In this document: piece by piece, positions 12,077 to 23,983 of the stretch
Position numbering within the stretch: position 1 is the stretch's first letter
Layout: each line of letters begins with the position of its first letter
Origin: Spizellomyces punctatus DAOM BR117
Taxonomy: Eukaryota; Chytridiomycota; Chytridiomycetes; Spizellomycetales; Spizellomycetaceae
DNA: 64,000 bases
Assembly: GCF_000182565.1 (NCBI RefSeq)
Contig: NW_015971546.1
Location: 685,440-749,439, forward strand
Direction: 5' to 3'
The notes under the pieces: model-generated
Databases searched by the model: none
Told to the model about the DNA's origin: nothing
What the model saw: only the letters and a program-made list of their open reading frames with translations
Program-made: the position numbers and the translations under genes

Positions 12077-12539
12077 TCAACTCATCAAATCATCGTCAGC
12101 ATCAAAACTCTCGTCTGTTTCCCCCAATATCTCTCCACCCATATCGCTGTGCTCGCCCATACTCGACCCTGCAAAGCTATCATCGTCCATCTATGACACA
12201 GAGAAACAGGAGATCAGTCATATCACATCCGGAGGAAACGCATAGCCCAACATTGTGCTTACGCCGCGAGGATCCCTTTCTGGTACGTTAGAGACAAGCG
12301 TTGAGCGAAATCGTGGCCATTCAATGGTATCACGCTGTGTATTTTTGGGACAAATGAGTGCATGCGTTTCAAAGTACTACCAGAGTGTCATCACGCGCAA
12401 CCTTGTCTCGCAATGCCTCCTCCCTTCGCAGTAGTGTTTCCATTTGCGCTTCTTTTGTGTACTTGGTATACCACATGGGTTCCGTCTTTCGGGGTAGGAG
12501 GGAAGGGCCGTATAAACCCGGTTGAGTACGGTAAGACAT
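12077..12539 (-). CDS. Unrecognised small protein with acidic tail, three exons
   Basis: Exons on the minus strand are 12381-12539, 12263-12334 and 12077-12190. Both introns are GT...AG and phase 0. The product is 114 residues. It starts MSYRTQPGLYGPSLLPRKTE, goes on with a charged helix (EAQMETLLRREEALRDKVA) and a middle motif IEWPRFRSTLVSNVP, and ends in an acidic tail with DESFDADDDLMS. No family was recognised. The Pro/Gly/Tyr-rich start followed by a charged helix is reminiscent of small microtubule inner proteins of cilia, but that is only an impression. The start lies 135 bp downstream of the MICU1 stop, on the same strand. Confidence 0.65.
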
Positions 12540-12673
12540 GATTGATCGCCTAGTATTCCACGAGGCCAAATCGATTCCACCAGCTTTGTGCAAGTCTGAT
12601 GCTTACGTAATCACACAAGCACTGGGTTCAACAGTTGCAAAAGTTTCGTCTATTACCGATCTTTAAAACATCA

Positions 12674-14515
12674 TTATGCTTCATCATAAGCTTCCTTTAC
12701 ACATCTAACCACATGTCCAAAGAATTCGGATATTCCAATGTCTCTAGGGGTATCTAATCCTCGAGAGTGGCGGCCTTTCATAACTTGGGCGTAAAATTCG
12801 TCGACATTCAAGTGTCTAGTGCAACGATTCATCAGTGACGTTTCCATATCCAGCGAACGCTTATGCACATACCCATCTTTATTGATGTCAAAGAGATCAA
12901 AAATGACATCCACCTGCGTTTTTGTCAAATCCGTCTTGGTCACGGCTTTCACAACCCGATGAAAGTCCGTGCGATCAAGGCCGCTGGACATGGAATTGTA
13001 GAGCTTGTATGCCAGTCCCAGGTCATGCAGACGGGTTCGAATCATTTGGTCAAACTCTAAGGGTGGGGTAACAGATGAGAACATGGTCCTGACGCAATGG
13101 AAAATGTGGGGAAGGGCTGACCATAGAATTGCTGGAATGTCACTCGCTCTTCGTATTTGGGAATATGCTGCGCCTTCTCCACTAGCTTCTTCAAATGTTG
13201 CGGAGAAGCATAGCTGACGATAGACAGCGCAAAATCGGACATGCTGATACTGTCCGTCTGCGCATCAACATCGAATTGATGGAACTCGAGTTTCAAGACC
13301 TCCAAATGCAGGCGTCGCATGGAAATCTTTAATGTCCAACGTAACAGGTGAGGTTCCTATCCGTTTCAGATCTCACTTGATGGCACATACCAATAAAAAT
13401 CATCGTAAACNNNNNNNNNNNNNNNNNNNNNNNNNNNNNNNNNNNNNNNNNNNNNNNNNNNNNNNNNNNNNNNNNNNNNNNNNNNNNNNNNNNNNNNNNN
13501 NNNNNNNNNNNNNNNNNNNNNNNNNNNNNNNNNNNNNNNNNNNNNNNNNNNNNNNNNNNNNNNNNNNNNNNNNNNNNNNNNNNNNNNNNNNNNNNNNNNN
13601 NNNNNNNNNNNNNNNNNNNNNNNNNNNNNNNNNNNNNNNNNNNNNNNNNNNNNNNNNNNNNNNNNNNNNNNNNNNNNNNNNNNNNNNNNNNNNNNNNNNN
13701 NNNNNNNNNNNNNNNNNNNNNNNNNNNNNNNNNNNNNNNNNNNNNNNNNNNNNNNNNNNNNNNNNAAACTAATGAGGCCATCTGGGTAGAGTGAAAGGTT
13801 AGGTGCCGTTCGCTCCATATCTATCCCGCGTGCTGAACTACCTCCATCAGTGTCAGCTAATGCAAAGAAAGCCTCTGCAGATGGCACACGTTTTGGATGT
13901 GCCTAGAACAGTGCCGCTACTCGTAGGCATGCATTTCACTTCCTTGTAGCCTGCAGCAGACAAAAACCTACCGATCCGTAGTAACTTCGGTAGGGTACGA
14001 GCGACCGAATAAAATCTTCAGTAGTCATGTGCGGTTCGCCATGCTTTCGCTGAGTGCGGACAGTCAGCTACATAGAGCTGATATATATTTGACAATGCTG
14101 CGGACTCACCACTGATGCAAAGTAGTGGAAGACCTTTAGCGGGTGCGAGAATTTTCGCAAGCGGTTCTCATATTCCCCAATCCTATCCCGCTTCCAACTG
14201 TCATATGACTACATGACACCAAGGTAACTTATCAGAGTCAACCTCGTATGTGAAGTCCCGTCGTGAGCACGATTGAGCTGTTATTCTTACGTTGGTCTCT
14301 TTACCGTCGTCACAAACGACCGGGCTGCTGCTGCTGACGGCCCAAGTACATCCCGCAGCTACTGCTGTCACACCGAGCACCCATGCGGTTGACCAGCGCC
14401 ATTGACGTGGTACGGTATGCCCTTGACTATGGCGAATAAATGGTGTCGATTGATAAGACCTGCCCCACAAGGTTCGCCATGCATTTGGGCGATTCATGAA
14501 TACTTGTCGTGCCAT
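12674..14515 (-). CDS. MICU1: Mitochondrial calcium uptake protein (MICU1-type EF-hand gatekeeper)
   Basis: MICU proteins sit in the mitochondrial intermembrane space and gate the calcium uniporter MCU. The N-terminus (MARQVFMNRPNAWRTLWGRS) is a mitochondrial presequence followed by a hydrophobic segment (AWVLGVTAVAAGCTWAV). Family motifs follow in order: YENRLRKFSHPLKVFHYFAS, RKHGEPHMTTEDFIRSLVPY, a first EF-hand reached by splicing (FFALADTDGDGLISF), RLHLEVLKLEFHQFD, and a second EF-hand whose loop is completed across an intron (DINKDG joined to HLNVDEF, with Glu at position 12). It ends VRCVKEAYDEA at TAA 12674-12676. A run of 355 N at 13411-13765 removes the residues after the first EF-hand. 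Both visible calcium loops look functional. Whether this is MICU1 rather than MICU2/3 needs a tree. Confidence 0.9.
13411..13765. other. Assembly gap (355 N) inside the MICU1-type gene
   Basis: An unbroken run of N. It begins shortly after the first EF-hand (minus-strand reading) and hides the exon or exons that link it to the helix before RLHLEVLKLEF. Confidence 1.
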
Positions 14516-14719
14516 TTTTCACCGGCTTCGCAGCCGTGCCTTCTTAGCGATACCGTCAGCAAACGTCCCATGCAATCATAACCCTAAAAACGCCGGCTAA
14601 CTTACAGTTTGTTGCGTGCAGAGCGGACGGTCGAGGTGAACCAAAGATGCAGCAAGTCTGAAGCGCGTCGCCGGTGGTTGCTGACTCGCCACTCTTGCAG
14701 ATCCCTCTCCACCGAAACA
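14516..14719. promoter_or_regulatory. Shared divergent promoter region, MICU1-type gene and alternative oxidase
   Basis: Only 204 bp separate the two start codons, which face away from each other, so both promoters and 5' leaders must lie here. No TATA box is obvious. Both products are mitochondrial. Confidence 0.5.
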
Positions 14720-16067
14720 ATGAATGGACAGCAGAACATGTTACGACTCTTGAGAACGCCAGTGGCAAAATGCCGTTTCGTACAATGTTCCCGAACGCAG
14801 ACTAGACGGTTTACAAAGGAATCGCCCGTGGATTTCGATCCTGTCAAGAACCTCCAGCTATCTACAGCCAGCCTTCCACCTTCACCTCCGTTGAAACAGA
14901 AATTTATTTCGCAAAGAATGTCTACAAAGGAGTTGGAGCAAGTAGAAATAGGCATTGGAAACCATAGAAGACCCGGTAAGTATTTGCCGCATGGTCTGTA
15001 CTGGGGATGCTCACCGAAAATTGAGCGCAATGCACAAATATCTTTGCAGAACGGTTGAGTGATTGGATAGCATTTTGGATGGCAAGTGGGTTGATTCATG
15101 GCCCCTTTCTGTGGGGCTTCAGGAGGAGATATATACATCCAGCTGTGAGTGCGTATCGTTAACATGATAATGAATGTTCGCAGTCACGAATCAAACCTGA
15201 CCGTTGTCTTGGATTGTTGAAGCATTTGAGACAATTTCCGGCGTGCCAGGTGACCGTCCGTCATGCTTACAGAATCCTGCAGGCCTACTGCCTCATCTTC
15301 CTATCCGGATTTAGGAATGGTAGGGGGGATGGCTCGGCATTTGAGAAGTTTACGAAAGATGCGTCACGACTATGGGTGGATTCACCATCTGTTGGACGAA
15401 GCCGAAAATGAACGCACGCATCTGATGATTTGGATGGTACTGCTCAGGCCTTGGCTTGTTGTCTGTTAATCTCTGTCTAATCCGACTTCATTTTAGCGTG
15501 AAACATCACCGAGTTATCTGGAGCGGCTTTCTGTAACCTTCGCCCAAGCCGCATATTTTCTCGCGTATGGATTATGCTATGAACTTTTACCTGGGATTGC
15601 GCATCGCACCACTGCATACTTGGGCGAAGAGGCTGTATGGCGCTACACGCTGCTTATCAATGACATTGACCATGGCAAATGCGAAAACAGAAAGGTAGGA
15701 TGTACCCTCACCATGATAATCGCATTGCAAACGATACTGACGTTCTCTGCAGGCAGGTGACATTGCCCGAGAGTACTATAACCTTCCGGAGGATGCCACT
15801 CTGCGGGATGTGGCAGTCGCAGTGCGAATGGATAAAGGTACGATACGGAGCACCGTTTGCTTAGATTCTCCCGCGAGTTTTACGTAACTGTTCATTTCAG
15901 CATCTCATCGTGACATCAATCATCACTTTGCGGACCGTATTCATGCTGGTTGCGAGAACCTGCACGAGAATTACAGTCCTCGAAAACATTTCGTAGGACG
16001 GAAAGTCATTCCTGTTGGACCCCATGGCATGTCACTTGAAAGGACGGATTTTGTGATGGAACGCTGA
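14720..16067 (+). CDS. AOX: Alternative oxidase with altered RADEA(x)H motif
   Basis: AOX is a di-iron inner-membrane ubiquinol oxidase that bypasses complexes III and IV. The N-terminus ([20 protein letters not shown]) looks like a mitochondrial presequence. Motifs in order are RYIHPAV joined to [15 protein letters not shown] (ligand Glu at 15228), NERTHL (Glu 15410, His 15419), GYLEEEA-equivalent [12 protein letters not shown], and [22 protein letters not shown]. The RYIHPAV/TFET join uses an intron at 15149-15222 (GTGCGT...TTGAAG). In the last motif the normal RADEA-x-H reads RMDKASH, so the conserved iron-ligand Glu is Lys (codon AAA at 15834-15836) while the His (15906) is kept. Everything else is open and spliceable, ending at TGA 16065-16067. 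It is either a changed or inactive enzyme or holds a base error. Confidence 0.88.
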
Positions 16068-16181
16068 CGTACGCTATATTACACCAAATTTGAACGTTGC
16101 GTGAAAGTGCCGAAATATTTTGTAAACTTCAACGTATTGGTAATTTTAATTACAAAATGAATTGGTACATCCTCAGATTCC

Positions 16182-19100
16182 TCATCGTCCTCTCAGCAAA
16201 CAAGCAATCCATATCCAAACACCGACCACCTCTCCTGCATATCCACAACACCAGACCGCACATGCAAATTCGCACCATTCGTCCGCACATGCATGGACAT
16301 CAGTGGCCTGTACGGCCGCGAGAATGTCATTTGTATCCGTATATGGCAAAGATATTGGGCTCCCTTTCAGCCTATATACGGCACGGAGACGGGATAAGTC
16401 CTGTAAACTCGATAAAGAACTGGACACCTGCTCATTGGATGTCTGAGTGCAAACCGCGGTCTCGAGTGTTGGCAAAGCACTGAATAATGTTCTGGATGCC
16501 AATCTGGCAATTAATGGAAGGGAATGTCAGTACATCCCCTACAACAGACTGCTATTCTGTCATTTTGTTTCGGAATCGGTCCGAATAGAACTCACCGGTT
16601 CCATCGTGTGGGCTTATTTCCTCTCCATGTCTCAATCCCCGCTATTATTGCACGCTCCAGACGACCTTCAATTTCATGGAGTTTCGCAAGGTCGGGAGTC
16701 TTGTAGATTGGCTCTTCGAGCTAGTTATCGTGTGTGTGCATATCCATGAGCTCGTGCTTGAAAATCGCTAAGTCTGCTATGTACTTACCTGCAGACTTGG
16801 ACCCTCAGGTTTGGGAAACGCTCGGTGGAACAGTGGGCGCCAGCTGCGGTTATCTCGTAAGTTAAATGACATTCGCGCTGGATCCGCTTGCTGCTGAATG
16901 TTGACCCAAACCTGAATAAGGAATTTTGCATTTAAACATTAATACCTTTCGCACGTTTAGATTCCTTTGACGTATGCTCACATTATCCTGGTCGAATAAT
17001 TGTCCTATTTCGATCAGCGGGCAAAGTGCATCTTTCACGGTCCAAACTGTTCCATCCACTGGATCCCAGAGTTTCCACTCTTTCAAGATAGCCCGTTCGT
17101 GCTCTTCCCTGGTCAACACCCACGCGACACGCCCTTTGGCTACATCTCGTCCCAGGACCACCCAAGAGTCCACATCTTTTAAACACCATTTAAAATAATT
17201 ACATAAGAGAATGGCATGCTCGGCGGCGCCCCCAGCTCCAAGGGTCATCATTTGCTCGGTAGTAGCCCAGCATGAGTGAGGGTATATCATTCTGGAAGGG
17301 AGATATGGCAGCAAAGTGACATAACGGAGAAGATGAACCGGTGTTGTTGGTAAGCCAGGGGGCGGGGCTTGCGGCCGTAGAAAACGACTTATAAGAGCTG
17401 TTTGTTGGGAGAGGGTGGTCGTCGTTATGCGAATGTGGCGGGATTGAACGTGAGCAGGTAACGTTGAAGGGAAACTGGAACAATAGCGGAGGAGATGCAG
17501 CGATTCGAGGGACTGAACCTTTGGGAAATTGTTAGCGACAGGCGGAACTTGAATGCGAGGAAATTTTCGCTTGGTCTGACGTAGGTACCTTTGTCTTTAC
17601 TTCTGTCGGTTGAGCTAATGGTGGATCCAGCGTAATGAACATATAAAGCGAGGTCCCTTTGTTCGGCTCGATACCCACCGGCACAGCTGCTATAGGCATC
17701 GCCAGTGGGGCATGCTCATATCCTATTGACGCGCAAGGCAGTTTGACAGGGAAGTCGCCTGCAAGCTGTCCAAGGGAATGTAAGTAACTGAAATGAAATG
17801 TGATCAAAATTCACCTGAAACTCAGTTGCTTACACGAATCTGTTCGTGTATTGCAGAAAAGGGAATGGTTAGCGATCCAAGCCAGGTACGGTCTTTTCGA
17901 CGGTGGATCTGGGTATCTCGGTCTCGTTCCTCCTATTGTGATAACGGGGTAAGCACCTACCGATCGGATACCCGGTCACTATCAAAGCACCCACCTGCAT
18001 TAAATCAACTAGCATTTCATCAAAGAGGTCAAACCGGACTTCCTCAGCATCCAGTTCTCCCTCGACGCCTGCTTGATCACCACGTGGAGGTGTCACTGGA
18101 AGCATTAACGTTTCGTTCCATTGAGGATTCGGGCCTTCCCCAGTTGTCGTGCGCGCGTGGCGATTTTGAAATGTCAGCTGTACATACGGCCGAACCCACT
18201 ACCGTAATTGGATACATCATCTTTAGGTTAGTGGGCTAAAATGAATGATTAGCATGTTACCAACACTTACGACTGGTCCATCAGATTCGGTTTCCACAAC
18301 ATCATGAATGCTCTTTCTGTCCTTTCTGACAGGTATGTTGGAACCCCTCAATATTTGCACCATAAGCCTACAGCCCTCCGGCTGCAGCCCATTCGTCAGT
18401 GCCTCCCTTCTATCCTCCCGATACGGGCGGAGTGGTCTCCGTGGTCTGAACCACTCGGTGAGAAAAAATCCTTTTTGTGGTCGGTCTGCGAGTTTCTCTT
18501 CACGGACATAATCACTATGCCGCTTAGGCTGTGGATGAATCGTACTGCGAAGCAGTTGGTGGCTACGTAGACGCTGGAGAAACGTTGTCTCGGGAGTTGA
18601 TAGATCAGACTGAGCTGTAGGCGCAGAATTCAGAAGGGAGAGCGTAGAAGAATGTCGTGACAGCATTGGATATAGTTGGGGCTTCTCAAGCGAAACCATT
18701 TAGGTTTGTGCTGATTGTGCGAAGTGAATATGCTGGCGTTGTACTTACTGTTTTATCTGAATCTAGCATTTCCTGCATCATACCCTCATCGATCTCCTCA
18801 TCCAATAGCGGTATAGGGCTCAGATGTTCAGCTGTAATATGACCTCTTTTCGTCTCCCTATCTTTGATTAAAGTAAACCTCTTCTCATTGAGTTCATTAT
18901 CGACCTGAAAATTCATGAAATGAGCATGGTATGAGCAATACCGAGAAGTGGTGCGTGATATATACCGCAACATCTAACGCCATGGCTCGGATCCATGCCG
19001 GAATTTCAAGACGGCAAAACTTTTTTGATGACCAGTACTCCATTGCGGAGGTACCCTCTGAGCTCGACGATGCCTCTGCCAATCTTTTCAAGCGAAGCGT

Positions 19101-22100
19101 GTCTTGTGAGCGGGGATCATTCGGATCAACAGGCAGAGATTGAACCCAGTCCTTAATAAATATATGGAATAGTATGAGAGAACTCGTCGTTACAGGATTC
19201 ATAGGCCACTCTCACCATTAATTTGCGCATGTTGATGGCACCATTGGGTCCCATCATTGCAGCTAAATGATTAGGTTCTCGGACATTACGACGGGCATCA
19301 AGGTCGTTGCTATGTACATTCACGACAAGAATGATGTGAGTTACTTATCGTTCAATGCTTGCAGCTCCTTGGTTCTTTGGAAAACGTACGATTGGATAAG
19401 AGGTCCCAAGGATTTGCCCCCGTCATCCACCCCCCAGGCACATCCAAGTGTTACCACTCCCGAAAGCCACCTTTCATCTCCTCTGCCAACCGTTGCGTCA
19501 TAACTAGATTTGCCCGTAAAATGCAATGCATGCGGTGTCCGGTCAATGGCGTTGGTAGTTTCGGTAGCAGAGGGAATAGGGATAGGAATTCGGCAAAGGA
19601 GAGTTTCGCCAAAGGCTGTCTGAACCAAGGGATGTTATAGGCTATCCATTGGGCGTCGTTTTACAAAACAGGGCAGAATACCTTTTCGTAGACTTCAGCC
19701 TCAAGGCATTCAGGAACTTCTTTGACCCGAGCACCAACCCTGATCGCTGTCTTCCGTCCTAACGTCCCTAATGCTTTTGAGCTTGCGACTATGTTAGACC
19801 CACGTTGATCGATGTTGTTGAATTGAACACTGAACGTGGACATGTCAAGGGTGTGTGCCGTCGTTCGGGTCATTTCTTTGCGATTATAGAGCAAGCGCAA
19901 ACAGAAGGTAGGAGGGGTGGTTTGACGACGGTTTTGTTCGAACTGTACGGAATGGAGTGAGTAGATTTTACTTCAGCCACGCCGCTTCATTTGGGGTTTA
20001 CCTTGGGGCATTCAGCTATGGGAGTGATGACACTCGTGTGGTTGCAGGCAAACGACAAAATGGGAAAGCCGGGTTGTCGATGGCTTGATTCCAGCCTCTG
20101 AATAAGAGTGTCAGGCTACTATAACGACCATCTGATTAACATAAGCATAATATGACATACCTTGCTGATTTGCGATTTAAGCCGTTTTGCATTGAATCCG
20201 CCCATCTTCGTCTGGCCAGTCTGAAGGGCTGGATCTGATCGCTTCTTTCTGTCCTTACGAAGCTTCCCTTGACTGCCATGTGTACTTGCGTTGTCCGTAT
20301 CTTGTTCGGCGCCAAGCTGATCTTTCGTGTCCTGTCGCTCCAATCCGGATTCTTCTTCGGTTACGCTAGTAGTATCAAGCTTTTCGAGCTCGTGCATATC
20401 TGACAGTTCCGATAGCTCGTTCGCAATTTCAACCCTAAGCGCCTTTGTATCCTTTCACATTTTGGCGGTTAGCCACGGATGATTGAATCTTGAAAAATAA
20501 AGATTTACCTCATCTTCAATAGTTTCACTGCTCCGCACAATCACTTTGAGAGAGGTAGACGCGAATCCTTCTGTTTCGCGTATCTGCTTCAACTGAGACC
20601 ATCCTTGCAGAATCTTAAACTCCAGTAACCGATCGGTTTGAGCTTCAGCATCCTGAGAATAAGCATTAATGACATGCAGTCTTTCAATGAACAGGGCGCC
20701 CGACGCTCAATACCCGTAATAATCTTGTCTCACGGATTTCTTCCAACATCGCCTTCCTTCGGTTGATATTCTTCTGTTTGGCTTCCTTCTGCACTTGCTT
20801 CGGATCGTGATACCTAGAATAACGGGCGGGACGTTCTGGAAAGATATCATTTGCTGGTTCTGTTGCGTCGGCTGCGGGTGAATCAGGCAGAGGTTGCGAT
20901 TGTTTATACTCGTTGTACGCATCGCGCAGCGCCTTTATGGCAAAGAGATTAGTACGCGATGCCTCATGGGCTCAGGACTTGAATATAAGCATACCATTAG
21001 CCGCTGATCCAGGAAATGTACTACCCCTTTTTTCTTCCTCTGACCCAAAGTGGTCACCCATTCCTCTATGTTTCTCGCCAATTTCATCTCCTCTGTCATC
21101 AGCGGATGATCGACCATTGCCATACCGTACAGGTCGACGGCAAGCAGATAGGTCCCACTTGGAGAATCTGTTATTAGCGTGTAGGGCGAGGGGGCGGCAA
21201 TTGGAAGGCGGATAAGTGCCAGATCGTCGTGTGGGGAATCTGCTAGCGAAAGTTCTGGGTCTGAAGATGGATGGGTGCGGGTATCCTGCCATAAAAGCGT
21301 TGGCAATTCACGAAATGGGCGTTGTGGCTCGGTTGAAATTGGGATTGGAATAGTGTTAAGGCGAAGGGAGGAGCCGAACCACTGTATTCCGCTGATAGAA
21401 AGCAAAGTGAATGAGCGGCGCGGACATGTGCTATGTGGTAAAATGTAGCTTTTGCTCACTCTTCTGGCTCGCTCCATCGTAGACGCTTCTCCAATTTTTG
21501 TAAATTCCAGAAAGCGACAGGTGGTAAGTCCCCGACATAGAAGCCATCGTCCTCCGGAGTCGCCGGCATGGTCTTGAAACACCGTCAGAGTCGAACGTTA
21601 ACAACAAATAATTGTGTGTTTACCTCGTACAAAGTTCTCCATGTTGCCAAAGTAGACGGACAAACGTTCTCTGGGCAAAACAAGATTTTGGCGACCTGGA
21701 CAAGATACCGTCATTTGGGGCATGAACTGCCACGCTAGACGTTACTTCCGATCGAACGTACCTGCTCCAAGTAGGTCTTCCCTATGTTCTCCCATGGCTG
21801 CTTGACTACGTGTGATCCTAGCATTTGCAGCTCTGCTTTTTCTTTTAACTCGTTGAATGCTTATAATAGATGAATTTAGAATGACTGATGCTGTTAATGA
21901 CAGATGAGAAACCGGGTTCCAGCGCAGACTATGTACCTTTTTCCGCCCATTTACCCTCTTCGTCCATGTCAATCTCTTCATCATCCGGCGCCTTACTTTC
22001 TACCTTCTTTTTTGGCTTGCTTCGTTTCTTTTTCTTTTGCCCGCTTTGGTCAGGTTCGCTGGCATGGCCGGTTGTCGTCGATAACTCGACATTTGCATCG

Positions 22101-22377
22101 TAATCTTCTTGCAGGGGCTCTTGGTAAAGTCTCGAATGAAGGATGTTTGGAGAACTTTTTTGAAACTGCAGCAACAAAATATTTACAGCGATCGTCGTCT
22201 CCTCATATCTCAGCTGAAATTAAACTATACCTTTGCCCCTCCCAATCTCTCCCTACGTCTTCCTCCACTCTGTTCACCATCAGTCAAAGATAATGTTGAT
22301 GCCCCCCTAACCAGGAGCTGACTTTGAGCATGTCTTAGACGAGACCGATTTCTCGGGACATTGGTCGGCAACGACAT
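16182..22377 (-). CDS. CC2D2A: CC2D2A ortholog (ciliary transition-zone C2-domain protein), many exons
   Basis: CC2D2A is part of the MKS module that gates the base of the cilium. The call rests on several exons read on the minus strand. The C2 domain shows CRLMVQILRGSNIPVR at about 18370, then GPNPQWNETLMLPV at about 18130, then ITLDPPLAQP near 17630. The transglutaminase-like domain shows EHAILLCNYFKWCLKDVDSW, WVVLGRDVAKGRVAWVLTRE, and WKLWDPVDGTVW (about 17030-17220). The C-terminus ends GSPISLPYTDTNDILAAV ... VVGVWIWIACLLRGR at the stop 16182-16184, as in animal CC2D2A. The N-terminal half (from the ATG at 22377, MSLPTNVPRN) is charged, with a Lys-rich segment near 22010 and VDPNDPRSQDTLRLKRLAE at about 19110. 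At least fifteen introns seem needed, and the exact joins in 19200-22000 are uncertain. It converges on AOX, with 114 bp between the stops. Confidence 0.85.
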
Positions 22378-22996
22378 TATTGGACAACTGGACGTTGATA
22401 TCAAACACTTAGGCAAACTGACACCTATGCATCGCCAACTGCACCAGCTTTGTTGACTGCTTGAAACTTGTCGAATGAGTCATACGTCAGATCGGAATAT
22501 AATCAAATGCTTCTTGTGAGTTTGCCCAAGGTGGGCCTGCTGGACGATAGCCTGGGGAGATCGGAGACGCGCTGAGTAAGCTCCAGCAACAGCAACGAGG
22601 CCGATTTTTAACTTTTGGCACAAACTTACTGGCACTTTTTCTGCAGATACTTGTTATCATTATCAAGACATGAATGAAAGAGCCACATCGTGTGCCCATG
22701 TCGAGTCCTCTGAGAACAATAAATGTTGAATGTTGGTCGATTTGCCTCGATTTATCGGAAAACGACAATTGATTCCACATGTAAGCGTGCATGTAGGTAT
22801 GGTATGCTGGGAAAGCAACAGGAGGTTGTATGAGTTTGCTAACTGCTTTTGCCTGAGTGAGATGATAATTTTGTCTTTGCAATTTGTAAATGTCCATGTC
22901 CAAAACAGCCAAGCCGCCCACGTCAGGAACGCGCGCCGAGGGTGTTTTTGTCAGTTACTCTACCCGTCCATCATCTACAAAGGAGGGTCCACAGAC
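22378..22996. other. Divergent intergenic region, CC2D2A and methyltransferase
   Basis: No separate gene is seen. A plus-strand frame is open from about 22730 into the methyltransferase, but its first part has no likely coding character and the ATG at 22997 is the natural start. The region should hold promoters and 5' leaders for both genes. Confidence 0.45.
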
Positions 22997-23983
22997 ATGG
23001 GAAAGCCCCTTTACCCGCCGGTACCAGCAAAGGACAATGGCGCACCTCTGCGTCCGTACATGCTCGACCAGGAGTCTGCTTCAAGTGATGACAGCGACTT
23101 TTACCAGGTATCGGCATCTGAGGCCAATGCAACCGAGACGTCAAAACCGGAGGCATCCAGCGAAGACTCTGGAAAGAGCTCAATCGATAGCTCCTCCTCT
23201 GTAACCAGTGCAGGTCAAGCGGTCACAGGCGTGTGGGATCATGTATACGCTCTCCTAGCCCTTGGCGCCCTGATTGCTGTCTGCATAGCAGCCGCGGCAG
23301 CCCCACACTTGTCGAGCGTTTCCATATCAGACGCTTTCTTTGCCAAGATTTGGTCTTTTATGAGTCCCCATGTTGATGCTCATGTGAAGGACATCAAGGA
23401 AAGTTTAAATTTGTCGACTGCTTGGGGCAACGTTCTGGAAGTAGGACCGGGCACAGGTGCCAACCTTGGCTACTACTCCAGCAAGGCGGTCACATCGCTA
23501 ACCTTGCTTGAGCCTAACACCGCCATGCACGCTGAGCTGCTGCATACTGCATCCATGGCAGGATGGAACCCTGATATGTTCACACTACGCCTGTCGGCGA
23601 ACACGATTGAATCTGCGTCTTTTCAACCGGCCTCATTTGACTTTATTGTGTCTACCTTTGTTCTCTGTTCTGTTGATGACTTACCCGCTGCAGTAGAAAG
23701 GCTGTACGATTGGCTGAAACCAGGGGGCACATTTGTGTTTTTGGAGCACATTGGGGATGAGAAGGGGAAATGGGCGCGGTGGGGACAGGATATGATGTCT
23801 TTGTTTCTCTGGCCGGCAGTGGCGGGGGGATGTCGATTGAATCACGATACCGTGACTGTCATTCAAAATCTCGATTGGAAAGTCGACATTTCAGGAAAAG
23901 GTCGAATGGCGGTCGGAGCCCTGCCTATCGTATGGGGAAGAGCAACAAAGAAGAAGGGATGGTTTGGGTCTATCTGGCAGTGA
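22997..23983 (+). CDS. METTL7/TMT1-like membrane-anchored SAM methyltransferase
   Basis: This is an uninterrupted 328-residue frame. Residues 1-75 are a Ser/Asp/Glu-rich tail and residues about 80-100 form one membrane span (YALLALGALIAVCIAAAAAP). The rest is a class I methyltransferase fold: motif I is VLEVGPGTGAN (residues 146-156), then LLEPNTAMHAELL, FDFIVSTFVLCSVDD, LYDWLKPGGTFVFLEHIG and the late GCRLNHDTVTVI. The last motifs (LVLCSV, RPGG-x-F-x-F-x-EH, GC-x-L-x-RDT) are those of METTL7A/B (TMT1A/B), which methylate small thiols and sit in the ER or lipid-droplet membrane. The substrate here is unknown. METTL7 proteins have the anchor at the very N-terminus, so the long acidic cytosolic tail before it is unusual. 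It is intronless, unlike most neighbours. Confidence 0.85.
   Translation: MGKPLYPPVPAKDNGAPLRPYMLDQESASSDDSDFYQVSASEANATETSKPEASSEDSGKSSIDSSSSVTSAGQAVTGVWDHVYALLALGALIAVCIAAAAAPHLSSVSISDAFFAKIWSFMSPHVDAHVKDIKESLNLSTAWGNVLEVGPGTGANLGYYSSKAVTSLTLLEPNTAMHAELLHTASMAGWNPDMFTLRLSANTIESASFQPASFDFIVSTFVLCSVDDLPAAVERLYDWLKPGGTFVFLEHIGDEKGKWARWGQDMMSLFLWPAVAGGCRLNHDTVTVIQNLDWKVDISGKGRMAVGALPIVWGRATKKKGWFGSIWQ

Noticed and set aside
12790-12880. Apparent loss of Glu at position 12 of the second MICU1 EF-hand loop
   Set aside because: The extra residues are an unspliced intron (GTATGT...CACTAG). After splicing the loop reads DINKDGHLNVDE with Glu in place.
13329-13887. Long frames running through the N gap
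   Set aside because: They consist mostly of unknown residues and only reflect the assembly gap inside the MICU1-type gene.
15149-15222. Apparent frameshift between RYIHPA and the FET motif of the alternative oxidase
   Set aside because: Using donor GTGCGT after GCTGTGA and acceptor TTGAAG gives [17 protein letters not shown] in frame, so no frameshift is needed.
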